From Heloderma charlesbogerti (lineage: Eukaryota > Chordata > Lepidosauria > Squamata > Helodermatidae): a stretch of 64,000 bases of DNA. Below, piece after piece: positions 32,953 through 44,362 of the stretch (the first letter of the stretch is position 1; every line of letters begins with the position of its first letter). Under the pieces are notes generated by a model that was given only the letters and a program-made list of their open reading frames with translations, was not told the origin of the DNA and made no database searches. The position numbers and the translations under genes are program-made. The stretch lies in contig JANEZZ010001668.1 in NCBI GenBank assembly GCA_026122225.1, positions 118,119 to 182,118 of the forward strand, in the 5' to 3' direction.

Positions 32953-35900
32953 CTACTTCTCATGCTTGTGCTGCTTGTATTTACGATAGTGGGCCTGGGT
33001 AGTCACAGCTGCCCTCTCAGTTGCATCACTCAGCTCCTCACTCCCACTGCTGGGCCCTGGGCTGGAGTCACCTAGGAATACAGGGGGAAAGCCACTCACT
33101 AAGCAAGCAGTAACTGCCAGCGACACCCACAGGACCCATTTCAGAAGCTCCCTGGACCTAAAACCAGGCCAGACGAAAGTAGCGCCTGCCGCACAGCAAC
33201 CCCCCCCTGCACTGCCCATCCTGCTCACCACCTCTCATCCGATTATTGTACAAGAGGCAGCGAGAAAAGCAGCACCAAAAGCCTATTTGCTCAGGGCATG
33301 ACTTTGAACAGCTACTGAGAATGTTAAGGGAGGGGCAAGTGTGGCCCATGGAAGAGGTTTGTGCATGGGCTGTGTGGACAAGGTGGCTACAAAAAATGCC
33401 GGTAGGCAGATGGGGTGACTGATAAACAAGGGGAGCTCTGTCCCCTCCCCTGACACGCTGGCTCAAAATGCTCCAACGTGCTGATCCTTGGCCTTGAGCA
33501 GTCCATTTGCAAGCACCCTCACCTCTTCGCCCAGCGATCCCATAGATGCTGTCGTGCCGAGAACTCACCCCCTTCTAGAAAGATCAAGAAGCAGAGTTAA
33601 TACGAACCACACGCCCCACAAGCAATGCCAATGCCAGCCCAGCAAGTCCACCACTGGCCAACCCGATGCCCCAGGGAAGGTGACAACCAGAGCAAGATGG
33701 AGAGTGTTATCCCCTTCTGCAAGCAGGAGCTTACTGCCTCTGATGAGGGAGGCGGCCTGCTGCTGTCATGGCCGATGGCTACTGGAAAGACTTGTGCCCA
33801 TGGACGAACTCAGGGATGGCAAGCCCACTGCCACCACTGACATTCACAGTGGCAGTAAAAATATTTGCGGTTTGCTGCGGAAAACAAGCTACATTTGTCC
33901 TATTTACCTCTCTGTAGTGGCTTGCTGCTGAAATTTGGCAACAAACTGCTGATTTTTCCCCTGTCACCAAATTCACCAGAGCAGCAGCAGGAGTGCAGTC
34001 CACAGAGGAGCCCAGGGGATCCAAAATGGCCACCAGACCCTGCATACTTGCCCACCCCTGCGCTAACCCTTGTACAAAGTCATCTGAGACAGGGCCTCCA
34101 GTGATAAGGAATTCCGTTCATGAAGTACAGGGTGTGTAATGTTGTCCCAGCATCAAGTTCTGTGTGCAAGTCTCAACCAAGCAGGAGAAAAAGCCAGAGG
34201 GGGATTTGCTCAGGGCTATCACTACACTTCAGAAGTCATGGTGGCAACAGGGGCCAAGAGCAATTTTACTCCCATTGACATGTATAACACAGATACTCAA
34301 GGGAATAGTCTGCTTTCAGAACTACAGTCAGCTAATAGGAGCCCCTGTGCTGTTGCCATCCCATAACCACCAACCCCGCCTGCTTCCACATGCAGGCACT
34401 GCTCCCACCCAAAATGTAGCCTTTGCCTACCACGTTTGGATTTTATTTCCAGCATTTACTCTCCAGAAGCTCACTTTGTCAGGAGCTGACCACCTTCCCC
34501 TGCACCCCCCCCAGCACATCTCTGCCCGCATGAGGAGCCGCCAGCGCTGCAAGTCCTCCCCTTGTGCTCATTTCCAAAGGCTCTGTCGGCTGTAGCCAAA
34601 GACGAGGACACAAACATACCCCACTGTCTCGGCGGCTCTGGGTCACACACTGGACCTGCCATGGCAAGGGCTGGTGGACGAGGTAGGGCAGCGGCTCCTC
34701 CTGGAACAGGCAATTGCCAAGCTGGGCAGAAGGCACGCGTCAGTTAGCAAGGGAAAACACCCCCACCCCGCATGAGACCCTCCACCCACACCTACACATT
34801 TATCAAACTGGCCATGCTGCCACCAGCAACCACAAGGATACTTCCCAGAACCCTCCTCTCCCACAGGCGGCGGGGGCAGTCCCACCATCTGCAGCAATGA
34901 GGTCTGTGCAATTTCAGCATCACCCCAGGACAGGGAAGGGGGAAACTGAGGAGAGAAGGACCCCTAAATAGCTTGCTTAGTGCCCTACAGGACAAACCAG
35001 TGCAACAAAAGGAATCTCGACTGCAAGACAGCATCACAACACAAGTGAGCTATCCAGATGGGAAGCGCAGACACCCACCCAAAGAGACAGCTAGAAAATG
35101 TCCCTTGGGACAGAGGCTCGAACCATTGCAGACCATGGTATCGCCACAGCAAGCTGGTGGTGGAGCTGGCATGACACTGCAAATGCTTCAAGGCCAAGCA
35201 GCAACCCAAAGTTGGGGGGGATGACCCTCTACTCAGCAGGGGTTAGGCCTCATCTGGAGTACTGTGTCCAGTTCTGGGCACCACACTTTAAGGAGAATGC
35301 AGACAAACTGGAGAGGGTTCAGAAGAGGGCAACAAAGATGATCAGGAGACTGGAAACAAAGCCCTGTGAGGAGAGACTGAAAGAACTGGGCATGTTTAGC
35401 CTTGAGAAGACTGAGGGGAGATAGGATAGTGCTCTTCAATGACTTGAAAGGTTGTCACAGAGAGGAAGGCCAGGATCTCTTCTTGATCATCCCAGAGTGC
35501 AGGACATGGAAGAATGGGCTCAAGTTGCAGGAAGCCAGATTCCGGCTGAACATCAGGAAAAACGTCCTGACTGTTAGATCAATACGACAATGGAACCAAT
35601 GACCTAGAGAGGTGGTGGGCTCTCCCACACTGGCGGCATTCAAGACGAGGCTGGACAGCCATCTGTCAGGGATGCTGTGACTTGGATTCCTGCATTGAGC
35701 AAGGGGTTGGACTCGATGGCCTTGTAGGCCCCTTCCAACCCGACTATTCTATGACTCTAAATCCAGCTGCTGGCCAGCTCCTCTGCAAAGAGCGCACCTG
35801 CAGTGCTGTGCAACACCCAGCTGGGACTGGGTAAAGTTCCTAGAATGAAGCCCTTGAGGGCTCCCTCCCAGGGGCGCTGCACCGGCAGGCATGGATGCTT

Positions 35901-36160
35901 TCCTGCCCTGCAACAGCTACAGCAAAACTACTGCCCCACCCTCACCTCCACCACAATCACAACCAAGAAAAAAGTACGCCTCCTCTGGCATTACTGTCAG
36001 CAGTCTTGCTTCCCCATCGAAAAGATACTGACCTGCCCCAAAGCTTTCACCATGAAGTAGAGTGCAGTCATCAGTGTTGCCATCATGGTGGGAAAAGTCG
36101 AGAAGCCCCACGAGAGACCAGGTCTCTTCAGATCAGTCTGTGATGAGTCCTCATCTCGTG
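32953..36160 (-). other. Candidate unassigned gene, - strand (5-6 possible exons)
   Basis: I do not recognise this. Six segments on the - strand have splice-like borders and join in one open frame: 36033-36160 (128 nt), 34796-34888 (93), 34620-34721 (102), 33523-33574 (52), 33232-33282 (51) and 32953-33071 (119, ending TAG). Their phases agree at every junction. The first has an acceptor TTTCCCCCGTTGCAG, a start-like CCCACCATGATGG and the hydrophobic stretch MMATLMTALYFMVKALG, which could be a signal peptide or anchor. The second is Cys-rich (KYPCGCWWQHGQFDKC). The last has an excellent acceptor (TTTCCCCCTGTATTCCTAG) and ends HYRKYKQHKHEK. The acceptor at 33283 is weak. Borders were chosen by eye, so chance agreement is possible. 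Confidence 0.3.
35215..35757 (+). mobile_element. 5'-truncated CR1
   Basis: Starts with 'ctctactcagcaggggttag' and continues through reverse-transcriptase tail residues [20 protein letters not shown] to the CR1 3' end (ctattctatgactcta). It lies between candidate exons of the unassigned locus. Confidence 0.9.
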
Positions 36161-36337
36161 CTGCAACGGGGGAAACTGGCACCCAATGGCCTAATAAGCT
36201 TAGGTAGAAGGCCTGTCCTGCCTGCAAAACCCGCTGTCCTTTGGAGCTTCTAATCTTCAGCATTTGTGCCCAGAGACGTCATACTCCTCTCCTTCCCTCC
36301 CTCTGACTCGCTCTCATTTGCTCATGCATGCGCGCGC

Positions 36338-36356
36338 ACACACACACACACACAGG
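36338..36356 (+). repeat. (CA)n microsatellite
   Basis: A CA dinucleotide run preceded by alternating GC (gcgcgcgcacacacac). Confidence 0.85.
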
Positions 36357-36814
36357 GTGTGCCAGGCAGGAGGAGATGTGTAGATCAGGGATTAGGAGTA
36401 GGGAGGGAGGTGTGTTGGCTTCACTTGCTTTTCCAGGGATTATATTCTGCGCAAGGGCCACCTGCATCTCCACTAAAAACTGGCAAAGCATCCCTAAGTG
36501 TACTACATGTCAAAAGCCAAAATCCCACAGCCAACCAAAGCACACATTAGTTGGTATCAAATGGCCATCGCATTTGATTTGGTAGACATTTGTCAGCATG
36601 GAAAGAGGCAATACAAACTTCCCACCCCATCCACCCACCCCCAATCTCTGTCTTGATTGCAAAACTGAAATCTGGCAAAAGGGAAAGCAGGAGGCTCATG
36701 AAAGAATGGTTGTGAAGAGTCAGGCAAAGTCACCAGCATGTAGGGCATGGGCACATTAGATCCTCAGACAGGAACAAGACTATAATTGCGAGGGGGGGGG
36801 GAGAAAACCACCAG

Positions 36815-38139
36815 AGATGTACAAAAGAGTAATATTTAATTGGTATACAAACTACAGCCAACATTTGAGGCCTACACCAGTTGTCTTCCTGTAATAAACC
36901 TTTGACACAGGCCAAGGAGAGAAGCCCTCTCTGTTGTCCAGGGTGCTCATACCAGCTGCATGGTACTGTGTCAGAACCACAGAGAAGAAAGCTGAGAGGA
37001 GCTGCTGGAACCTGCCAAGCATGCTGGGAGCAGGGGGACACTCTAAGTGGGACTGCCCCCCAATGCCTGGGAATCCAGAGCCAGGTGCCGCATCGGAAAT
37101 AAGACTAGGTTCAGCAGCCAGCCGTCTGACCTAAAAAGTAGGGGGAAACTAAAACGGGAAGGAAAAATGCAATTAAACATTCTAGAGGCGGCTCTGGCAA
37201 GGCACGGACCTCCATGATGCACAAGTGCATGGAAGCGCACATGTAGCCAGCCCCCCACCGAGTTCCTCCAGGCAACTGGTGCTCTCCCAAGCTGCAGCTG
37301 TGAGCATCAGCCTTTGGGACCAGCCAAGTGAACACACAGCAAAGAAATGCCATGGAAGCCTTAGCCCAACTAGCTCTGCCACCGTGAAAGTGACCGTCCC
37401 CGAGTTCTGAGAGGAGTTTCCAAATTCTCGAAAAAGCCTTGAGGGTCAGGCAAGATACGGCTGCCCAGTAGATCTGCGCCTGGCAGTCTCCTGCTGCCCT
37501 GCCTCAGCCCGTGAGTGGCCAGATTGGTGTCATAACAGCTGCTGGGCAAAGTCAAGATGGCCCACTAGTCACCCAACTGGCAGCAGACCTGCACTGAGAC
37601 ATCTGGGGAATTGAGGGGTGTGTGTGATGGCTTTGGAAGGTAACTCTTAGTTCAGGTGAAACCTTACAGAATGGAACCCAGGGGCCATGGGACACCACTT
37701 TGTATTCAGAGCTGGGAGAGGCAGAGGCGACGGCACAACCAAGGTGGTCGAGGCTTTCCAGTGCTTGCTGCAGGCAGCCATTTTGCTGTTCGTGCTCAGG
37801 CGCACATACATGGAAAGGCAGTCCAGCTGCCTCCATCCTCCTCTCAAGAGCTCACCTCCTTCCCTTAAGAAGTGACTGCTGGGCATTTTCCTGGATAATG
37901 GAACACTAACAGGGAAGCAACTAGTTACGGGTGCTTTGATTATTTCCCAACTGAATGAACTGTCGTCTCCTTCAGAACCAGGCTTTGTGGCCCTGGAAGG
38001 GCCCAAGGAAGCACGCACGGAGGCTGCTGGGTGCAGGGACGACACAGTGTATTGTCATCAGGAAGAAAAGCAAGGCTCTGCTGCGGGGAACTTCGGCCAG
38101 GTGATCAGCTTTCCTTCCAGTGGGGCTTCTCCCAGTTGC
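36815..38139 (-). other. CEP164: CEP164 3' UTR (inferred)
   Basis: Extends from the stop codon towards lower coordinates. No other exon structure was recognised. The end is placed after the ATTAAA at 36835-36840 by inference. Confidence 0.5.
36835..36840 (-). terminator. Putative CEP164 polyadenylation signal ATTAAA
   Basis: On the - strand ATTAAA is followed by a T- and GT-rich stretch (ctcttttgtacatctctggtg). No AATAAA was found on the - strand between here and the CEP164 stop. Confidence 0.45.
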
Positions 38140-38239
38140 CTAGAAGTGGTAGACCTTGATTTGGTTATTTTCATCCAGTCCAAGCTGCACAAAACCAGTG
38201 CCACTGGCTGGGGGCTTTGGTGCATCTGGCAAGAGAGGA
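38140..38239 (-). CDS. CEP164: CEP164 last coding exon
   Basis: 100 nt ending in TAG (38140-38142). It encodes PLLPDAPKPPASGTGFVQLG and LDENNQIKVYHF, matching the conserved C terminus of vertebrate CEP164. The frame-correct acceptor is AACTGCCAG|TCC, not the AG 14 bases further on, because only the former joins in phase to the previous exon. A U12-like branch site (TTCCTTCAC) precedes it. Confidence 0.94.
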
Positions 38240-38294
38240 CTGGCAGTTTAGGTGAAGGAAAAGCCAAAGAACATGGTAGAGTCAACAGAGCTGG

Positions 38295-39510
38295 GTTCCA
38301 CTCATAAGAACATAAGAAGAGCCATGCTGAATCAGAGCAAAGGTCCATCTCATCCAGGATTCTGTTCCCACACTAGCCAACCAAATGCCCCAATGGAAAA
38401 CCTGTAAGGAGGACATGAGTGCAGTAAGACCCCCTCTCCCGCTCATATTTCCCAGCAAGTGGTATACAAAATCATACTGCCTCCGATACTGTATACCCAT
38501 CAGGACTAGTAGCCCTTGATAGCTTTATCCTCTATGAATCTCTCTCATCCCCTTTTAAAGTCATCCAAGTTGGTGGTCATCACTACATCTTGTGGAAGTG
38601 AATTCCACAGTTTAACTCTGTGGTGTATGAAGAAGTCCTGCCTTTAATCTGTCCTGAGTCTCCCACCAATCAGCTTCACTGGGTTCTAGTATTATGAGAG
38701 AAATGTCTCCCTCTCCACTTTTTCCACACCATGCATACACCTCTCTGTCTCCCCCTTACTGACATTTTTTCCAAGCTAAACAATCCCAGATGTTGTAACC
38801 TTTCCTCATAAGGGAGTTGCTCTAGCCCCTTGATCATTTAGCTTGTCCTTTTCTGCATTTTTCCAATGCTACAGTATCCTTTTGAGGTGAGGTGACCAGA
38901 ACTGTACACAAGATTCCAAGTGCAGTCGCACTGCAGACTGTAACAACAGTACGGCATTGGCAGTTTTATTTTGCATTCCTTTTCTAATTGTGCCCAAATT
39001 GGAATTTGCCTTTTTCAGGGCAGTTGCATACTAGGTTGACATTTTCACGGCGTTATCCACCACAACCCTGAGATCTCTGACAGTGCCTGCCAGCTCAGAT
39101 CCCATCAGTATACTGTATATGTGGAGTTGGGAATTTTTTCCCCATTTTAATGCTTATTCTCCCAGTTTGGCAAGTTCCTTTTACAGCTCTTCACAATCTG
39201 TTTTGTTTTAACCACCCAAAATAATTTGGTGTCATCATCAAACCTTGCCTCCTCACTGTTCATTCTTAATTTCACATCATTTATGAATAAGTTTAAAAGC
39301 ACAGATCCTTGTGTTTGCAACCCACCACTAAGAGAACTGACCATTTATTCCTCCTCTCAGCTTTCTGTTATTTACCCAGGTACTGATCCATAAGAAGATC
39401 TCTCCTTTTACCCCGTGACTGCTAGGTTTGCTCAGGAATCTCTGATGAGGGTCTTTGTCAAAAGCCTTTTGGAAGTCCAAGCAAACAATGCCTACCAGTC
39501 AGCAGACATA
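38295..39510 (-). mobile_element. CR1/L3-like LINE fragment
   Basis: Reverse complement of the family at 12 and 28 kb. It begins 'cataagaacataagaagagc', includes 'ccacccaaaataatttggtg' (the FADDTKLF region of the RT) and reaches PKAFDKD-like coding near 39480. All frames are broken. Confidence 0.75.
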
Positions 39511-40756
39511 AGAAAGGTGGAAGACTTTTATATTGCTACAGGGGTGTTCCACTAATGGGAGTGTTGGAGGCTGCTTCAGAACACTAGAGGAAACTTTAGT
39601 TCAGACTGTGCCTTCAGCTGGCTGGTAACACCCCTCCATATGCTAGGGGTGCACATCAAATTCAGACAGATCCAGGACTCATCTGAAGCAAAGCAAGGAT
39701 CCTCCAAATAACCCCAAAACTTTGGGAAGCAATTGGAGGGATACAAAGACACCGTGTTGGCAAAAAGCTGATCCATTTCCCGAAAGCGCCCCATATAAAG
39801 AAAAGGCCAGGGTGGGGAGAGGAGGAGGGCTGCAATCTTGTGACTGACTGTTCTATCTTCCAGCCAGAGAATAACTTTACCAGGGCTTTCCTTTGCGCTT
39901 CCAAAGTGCTCTGGGAAGTGCGTGGAAGGGAGGCTGCTCCTGTGTGCTTGAGGAGTGGTGGCAGTGGCAGCAGCATCTGGGGTCTCCAGGAATGAATGGC
40001 TCGAGAGCCAGTGCTAACCAGTGCGGCAGACACAGGCTCCCCAAGCAGGTTTGTGGAGCTCCCCCCGAGTTCCCCCACTCAGAGTCAAGGTCCCCCCACT
40101 CTTTCTGGCTACGCGCACAGGCAGTGCAGGGCACCATCTTCCCACTCATGGGGGCGCCTGCTGGCAACCACTAAGAGGGAGCCAGGCACATGCTCCAGGG
40201 AGCCAGGGAGCACAGTGCGGGGTGGGGGGTCTGGTCTTGCTCCTTTGGCAGCCTCCTCTCCCACAGCTTAACAGAAAGCCTCCCACCCTGAAACAAAGAG
40301 GACAGCCCTTCCCTGCTGGAAAGAACACAGGGGGAAGGGGAACTCTTGGGGGCTTTACAAGCAAGTAGGGCTCTTGGGCCACACCAAGTGCTAACTGTCA
40401 GCATGCTGCGCCTGGGCAGCACAAACTGCCACGAAAGGGAAGAAAGGAGGCCTTTTAGACACGCCTGAAACGTCCAAGGCTCCCATGCACTACATGGTGG
40501 TGCACACAAGCTCTGCAGTACACCCGTCCGTACAACTTATCCGTTAAATGTCCACTGTCCACTCCATCGAGGATGAAGCACTTAAAGTCTGTGTCACTTT
40601 GATGCTGTCAACTGAACAGAAAGCCACACAAAAACCCTAAAACTGTTTTTCATTCATCATATCTCCCTAACCCCTGAAGATAGTCTTCTGAAATTTTGCA
40701 GTCCCGCCCACCCCCGGGGCATTCCTGATTACTTTGTTTTCATACAAATTCCCCCT

Positions 40757-40786
40757 CCCGCAACACACACACACACACACACACTA
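40757..40786 (+). repeat. (CA)n microsatellite
   Basis: About twelve CA units within the last CEP164 intron. Confidence 0.85.
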
Positions 40787-41566
40787 AAAATACAGAGGGG
40801 GTGAGAAAATCCTTTTTTAAACCCCAAACTATAAAGACTGCACCCCCCTGCAAACCTCACGCCTATTATTCACCAGTCAGAAGGAAAACCTGCACCTGCA
40901 CATTTCATCCAATTCTGCCAAGAATTTAAAAAGTTATTGGCAGTTCCCTTTTTACCTCCCTGCCCGCCCAAATTGAAAGGGTACTTGCACAAAATCCCCT
41001 GCACCTATTTGTCTGAACTGTGGCAGCCCTAATACTAATAAATAAATAATACACTCAGAATGGGCTTCTATATCTGCTGAGTTCATCTAATTTTGTGGGA
41101 AGGCAAAACAGAGCTAATTTAAAAAAAATTCCCAATGATTTCAAAGTGTGGGAAGGAAGCCTCGGATTTCCCAAAGTGAGGTTCTGATTCAGACTCAAAC
41201 TGAATCAGGCAGCCTCTGAAGCAGTCCGAGACAAACAGGGTCTGAACCAAAGCTTGTGGTTGGTGCACACCCTACTGCCCCGCCCCCTCCCGCCGACAGT
41301 GCTGCTTTGTTAAGCACTGTGCTAAAGCAGGGACTATCAGAACGTTTTCCTTCTGTATAGGCTGAGCATGCTGCCGCTGAGCTGCTACATGCCCCCCCAC
41401 GCACACACAGACGACAATCTGGGCAGGGACAGATGTGCTCATTGCGAACAAACCTCCGGATTCTCAGTGCCCTGGGAACAAAGGAATCTGCTAAAGGCTG
41501 GGGATGACTGCTGCATGCTTTTGGGATCTGTCCTTGGAGAAAGGCAACGCCTGAGCAAAAGGATAC

Positions 41567-41689
41567 ACTTTGGAATCCTGCTTGATGCTCTCCAGCCACT
41601 TCTTGTTGGCATCAATCATGCCCTGGATATTCGGCCTCTCAGTCTCAGGGTGCCGTATATGGGTGTGCTGGAATAGGTGGACTTGCTCC
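41567..41689 (-). CDS. CEP164: CEP164 penultimate coding exon
   Basis: Acceptor cccaacag|ggagc; 123 nt. It encodes EQVHLFQHTHIRHPETERPN and IQGMIDANKKWLESIKQDSK, corresponding to the conserved FQGIIEANRRWLE region of the human protein. It ends AAAGT before the U12-like GTATCCTTTT. Confidence 0.95.
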
Positions 41690-42231
41690 CTGTTGGGAAG
41701 CAGAAGGGTGGGGCGGGTCAGCCAGGGGAGCAGCCTTCAAAGGCCCTTGGGAGGGAGATAAGTAGTAAGACCAGCAGCAGGAATAGGCAGGGCAACAGAT
41801 GAGCTGGGGGCCAAGAGGCACCAGCCAGGACGCCCCTGTCCCAGCCCCTGCAGGGAAGAAGCAGGTAGCTGACGGGAGCTCTTGCTGCTCTGGGAGAACA
41901 GAGTGGCCAAAGCTTTGATCCCAACAGGAGAATCAGGCACCCCCAGGGACGGCTCAGGAAACAGAGCTGTCAGTTCTCACCAGGAGTGGCTGTGTTGGCC
42001 TCTTCAGATATGAGGAGGGCTTCCCTCTTCCCTCTGAGGTGGAGGAGAGGGGGGAGGATGGGTAGTTCCCCAATACAAAATGGCTACTCTGTCCAGCATT
42101 CCCCAAGAGACAGAGAGAGTGGAGGTCTCTTCTCATGGTGCTTTGGGGGAGCTGACCCAGCCAATGCCGTAACACAAGACACAAGAATTTTGCCCGAATA
42201 GCCAGCCACAGACATTGTAAAGATGCCTTAC

Positions 42232-42298
42232 CCAGATGTTACATAGCCAAGCTTGCCATCCAGAGGGCGAGGACTTCTGCAGGGCAATGGGAACCCAC
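42232..42298 (-). CDS. CEP164: CEP164 exon next to a CR1 insertion
   Basis: Acceptor tctgttccag|gtggg, donor tctgg|gtaagg; 67 nt. It encodes GFPLPCRSPRPLDGKLGYVT, aligning with the SPTPLESRLGY region of mammalian CEP164. The 3' end of a CR1 element lies only about ten bases upstream of the acceptor. Confidence 0.93.
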
Positions 42299-42308
42299 CT
42301 GGAACAGA

Positions 42309-43290
42309 AGAATCATGGAAAAGTAGGGTTGGAAGGGGCATACAAGGCCATCAAGTCCAACCCCCTGCTCAAAGCAGGAATCCAAGTCAGAGCATCCCTG
42401 ACAGATGGCTGTCCAGCCTCGCCTTGAACGCCTCCAGTGTGGGAGAGCTCACCACCTCCCTAGGGAATTGGTTCCATTGTCATATTGCTCTAACAGTCAG
42501 ATGTTCAACCAGAATCTGGCTTCCTGTAACTTGAGCCCATGATTCCGTGTCCTGCACTCTGGGATGATCGAGAAGAGATCCTGGCCTTCCCCCCGTGACA
42601 ACCTTTCAAGTACTTAAAGAGCGCTATCAGATCTCCCCTCAGTCTCCTCTTCTCAAGGCTAAACATGCCCAGTTCTTTCAATCTCTCCTCATAGGGCTTT
42701 GTTTCCAGTCCCCCGATCATCTTTGTTGCCCTCCTCTGAACCCTCTCCAGCTTATCTGCATCCTTCTTAAAGCGCGGTGCCCAGAACTGAACACAGTATT
42801 CCAGATGAGGCCTAACCAGTGCTGAGTAGAGGGGAACTAGTACTTCATGCGATTTGGAAGCTGTGCTTCTATTAATGCAGCCCCAAAGAGCATTTGTTGC
42901 AGCCACATCACTTGTTGGCTCATATTCAGCTTGTGATCGACAACAATTCCAAGATCCTTCTCGCTTGTAGTGTTGTTGAGCCATGTATTCCCCATCTTGT
43001 AACTGCATTTGGTTTCTTTTTCCTAGGTGCAGAACTTGGCATTTATTCCGATTACATTTCATTCAGTGGTTTTCTGCCCAGCACTGCAGCCTATCAAGAT
43101 CACTTTGAATTTTGTTTCTGTCTTCCAGGGTATTAGCTATCCCACCCCATTTTGTGTCATCTGCAAATCTGATCAGCATTCCCTGCACCTCCGCCTCCAG
43201 GTGATTAATAAAAATGTTGAAGAGCACTGGGCCCAGGACTGAGCCCTGCATTACCCCGCTCGTTACCTCTCCCCAGTTTGAGAAGATCCC
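42309..43290 (-). mobile_element. 5'-truncated CR1
   Basis: Encodes the C-terminal part of CR1 reverse transcriptase in broken frames ([56 protein letters not shown]). It ends near 42309 with a degenerate tail next to the CEP164 acceptor. It lies in the same orientation as CEP164. The first bases beyond 43290 are not CR1-like. Confidence 0.92.
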
Positions 43291-44201
43291 ACTGATATGC
43301 AGAAGAGAGTTCATTTTCAAGCCCAGTGTGGGGCTTTCTGGTACTACCACCACCCTGCTGTCTCCTGTGAATCTGTACAGGCTACAAATGAGCCATCTTC
43401 ATCCAGAAATCATCCTGCTCCAAGAGCCTTTGGTTTTCTGCCATTTATTCCAAGTCTGCAGCAGAATGTGGTTGGTGGGAGGGGCGGGAGCCAACCAGAT
43501 TTCAAGCCCTGAGACTCTCTAATGGTCTGCACCCCCCCCCCATCTTTGGAAATGGAGGATTTTCCTTAACTGAGAATTGTCCTTCTCCTTGTTCACCAGA
43601 CAGCGGTCCAGACACTACAGGGCTCTCCAGACCACCCTGTAGGAGGCAGGATCTTTTGTGAATGGAAGAGGTCTAGTCTGAGGAGCTGCTCTAGGAATCA
43701 CCTCCCACTTCCTCCCTAAAGCCAGAAACTATTATCTAAGCAATATCTATTTCAAACAGCCTAACCCTGTTGAAGACCAGATCCAGCAGAACAGCTTCCT
43801 TGAAAATGAGGACTCTGGACACTTTCTCTCTCTTATTTTATATCAAACTTGAGCAAAACAAACAGAGCATAATTTCTGCTGAATACAGCTGACTGAGAGA
43901 GAAGGCCGAACTACTACAAAAAGCATCACATGACTTTTAGCTTACATTCCTAAGAAAACATTAACCCTTTAGAGTTTCAACAAACCCAGACCCCAGCAAT
44001 GAACTCAGACCAGACACCCTACAGGGCAGGAGCTGGACCACTTTCTGGTGAACAGGCAGAAATCACAAGAAAATGCTCCGTTCTCCCCCACCTGGTGCCA
44101 TCTAGTGGTCCAGACTCTGAGGTGCAACATGCAGCACCCCGTGGATATAAGGGGGTGGGGGCACAGCCAACATTAGATATTCACCATGAAGGATCATTCT
44201 G

Positions 44202-44300
44202 GTTTGGTGCGAAGAAGGCACCCAAGATGGATTATGTCCCCCCGCACTGCCCAGGGCATGGCTGGGGCCACATGATCAAGAATCTTTGCCTCGGTCCTTG
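44202..44300 (+). repeat. Repeat with inverted copy at 48.0 kb
   Basis: 'gaagaaggcacccaagatgg' and 'gcactgcccagggcatggct' match, in reverse complement and imperfectly, the sequence at about 47995-48089. The arms are about 90 bases long and 3.7 kb apart. Confidence 0.6.
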
Positions 44301-44362
44301 CTCCTCCCTTCGAGTTCTGTTCATGGCACAGGAGCAGACAGAGGAGGCTTCTGATGGTGCCT

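Larger units (their letters stand above)
38240..41566 (-). other. CEP164: Putative U12-type (minor spliceosome) last intron of CEP164
   Basis: On the - strand the intron starts GTATCCTTTT, an exact match to the U12 5' splice consensus. TTCCTTCAC (38252-38260) fits the U12 branch consensus TTCCTTRAY at eight of nine positions. The branch A lies about 13 nt before the end of the AG, the spacing expected for U12 introns. The phase-2 reading frame across the junction confirms both ends. Inside lie a CR1-like LINE (38295-39510), a (CA)n at about 40760-40785, and otherwise unassigned sequence. Confidence 0.88.

Noticed and set aside
33090..33160. Hydrophobic frame ELLKWVLWVSLAVTACLV on the - strand as a membrane exon
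   Set aside because: It lies in the pyrimidine-rich intron just before a strong acceptor, and including it does not fit the phase of its neighbours. The possibility is kept only as a remark under the candidate gene.
33590..33680. Hydrophobic frame WGIGLASGGLAGLALALLVG on the - strand
   Set aside because: No acceptor in the right phase and an in-frame stop shortly upstream; could be chance.
41500..41566. Read-through of the CEP164 exon into PFAQALPFSKDRSQKHAAV as the protein's C terminus
   Set aside because: The true conserved C terminus (QLGLDENNQIKVYHF) is found at 38140 and joins in frame through the U12-type sites; the read-through peptide has no counterpart in the family.
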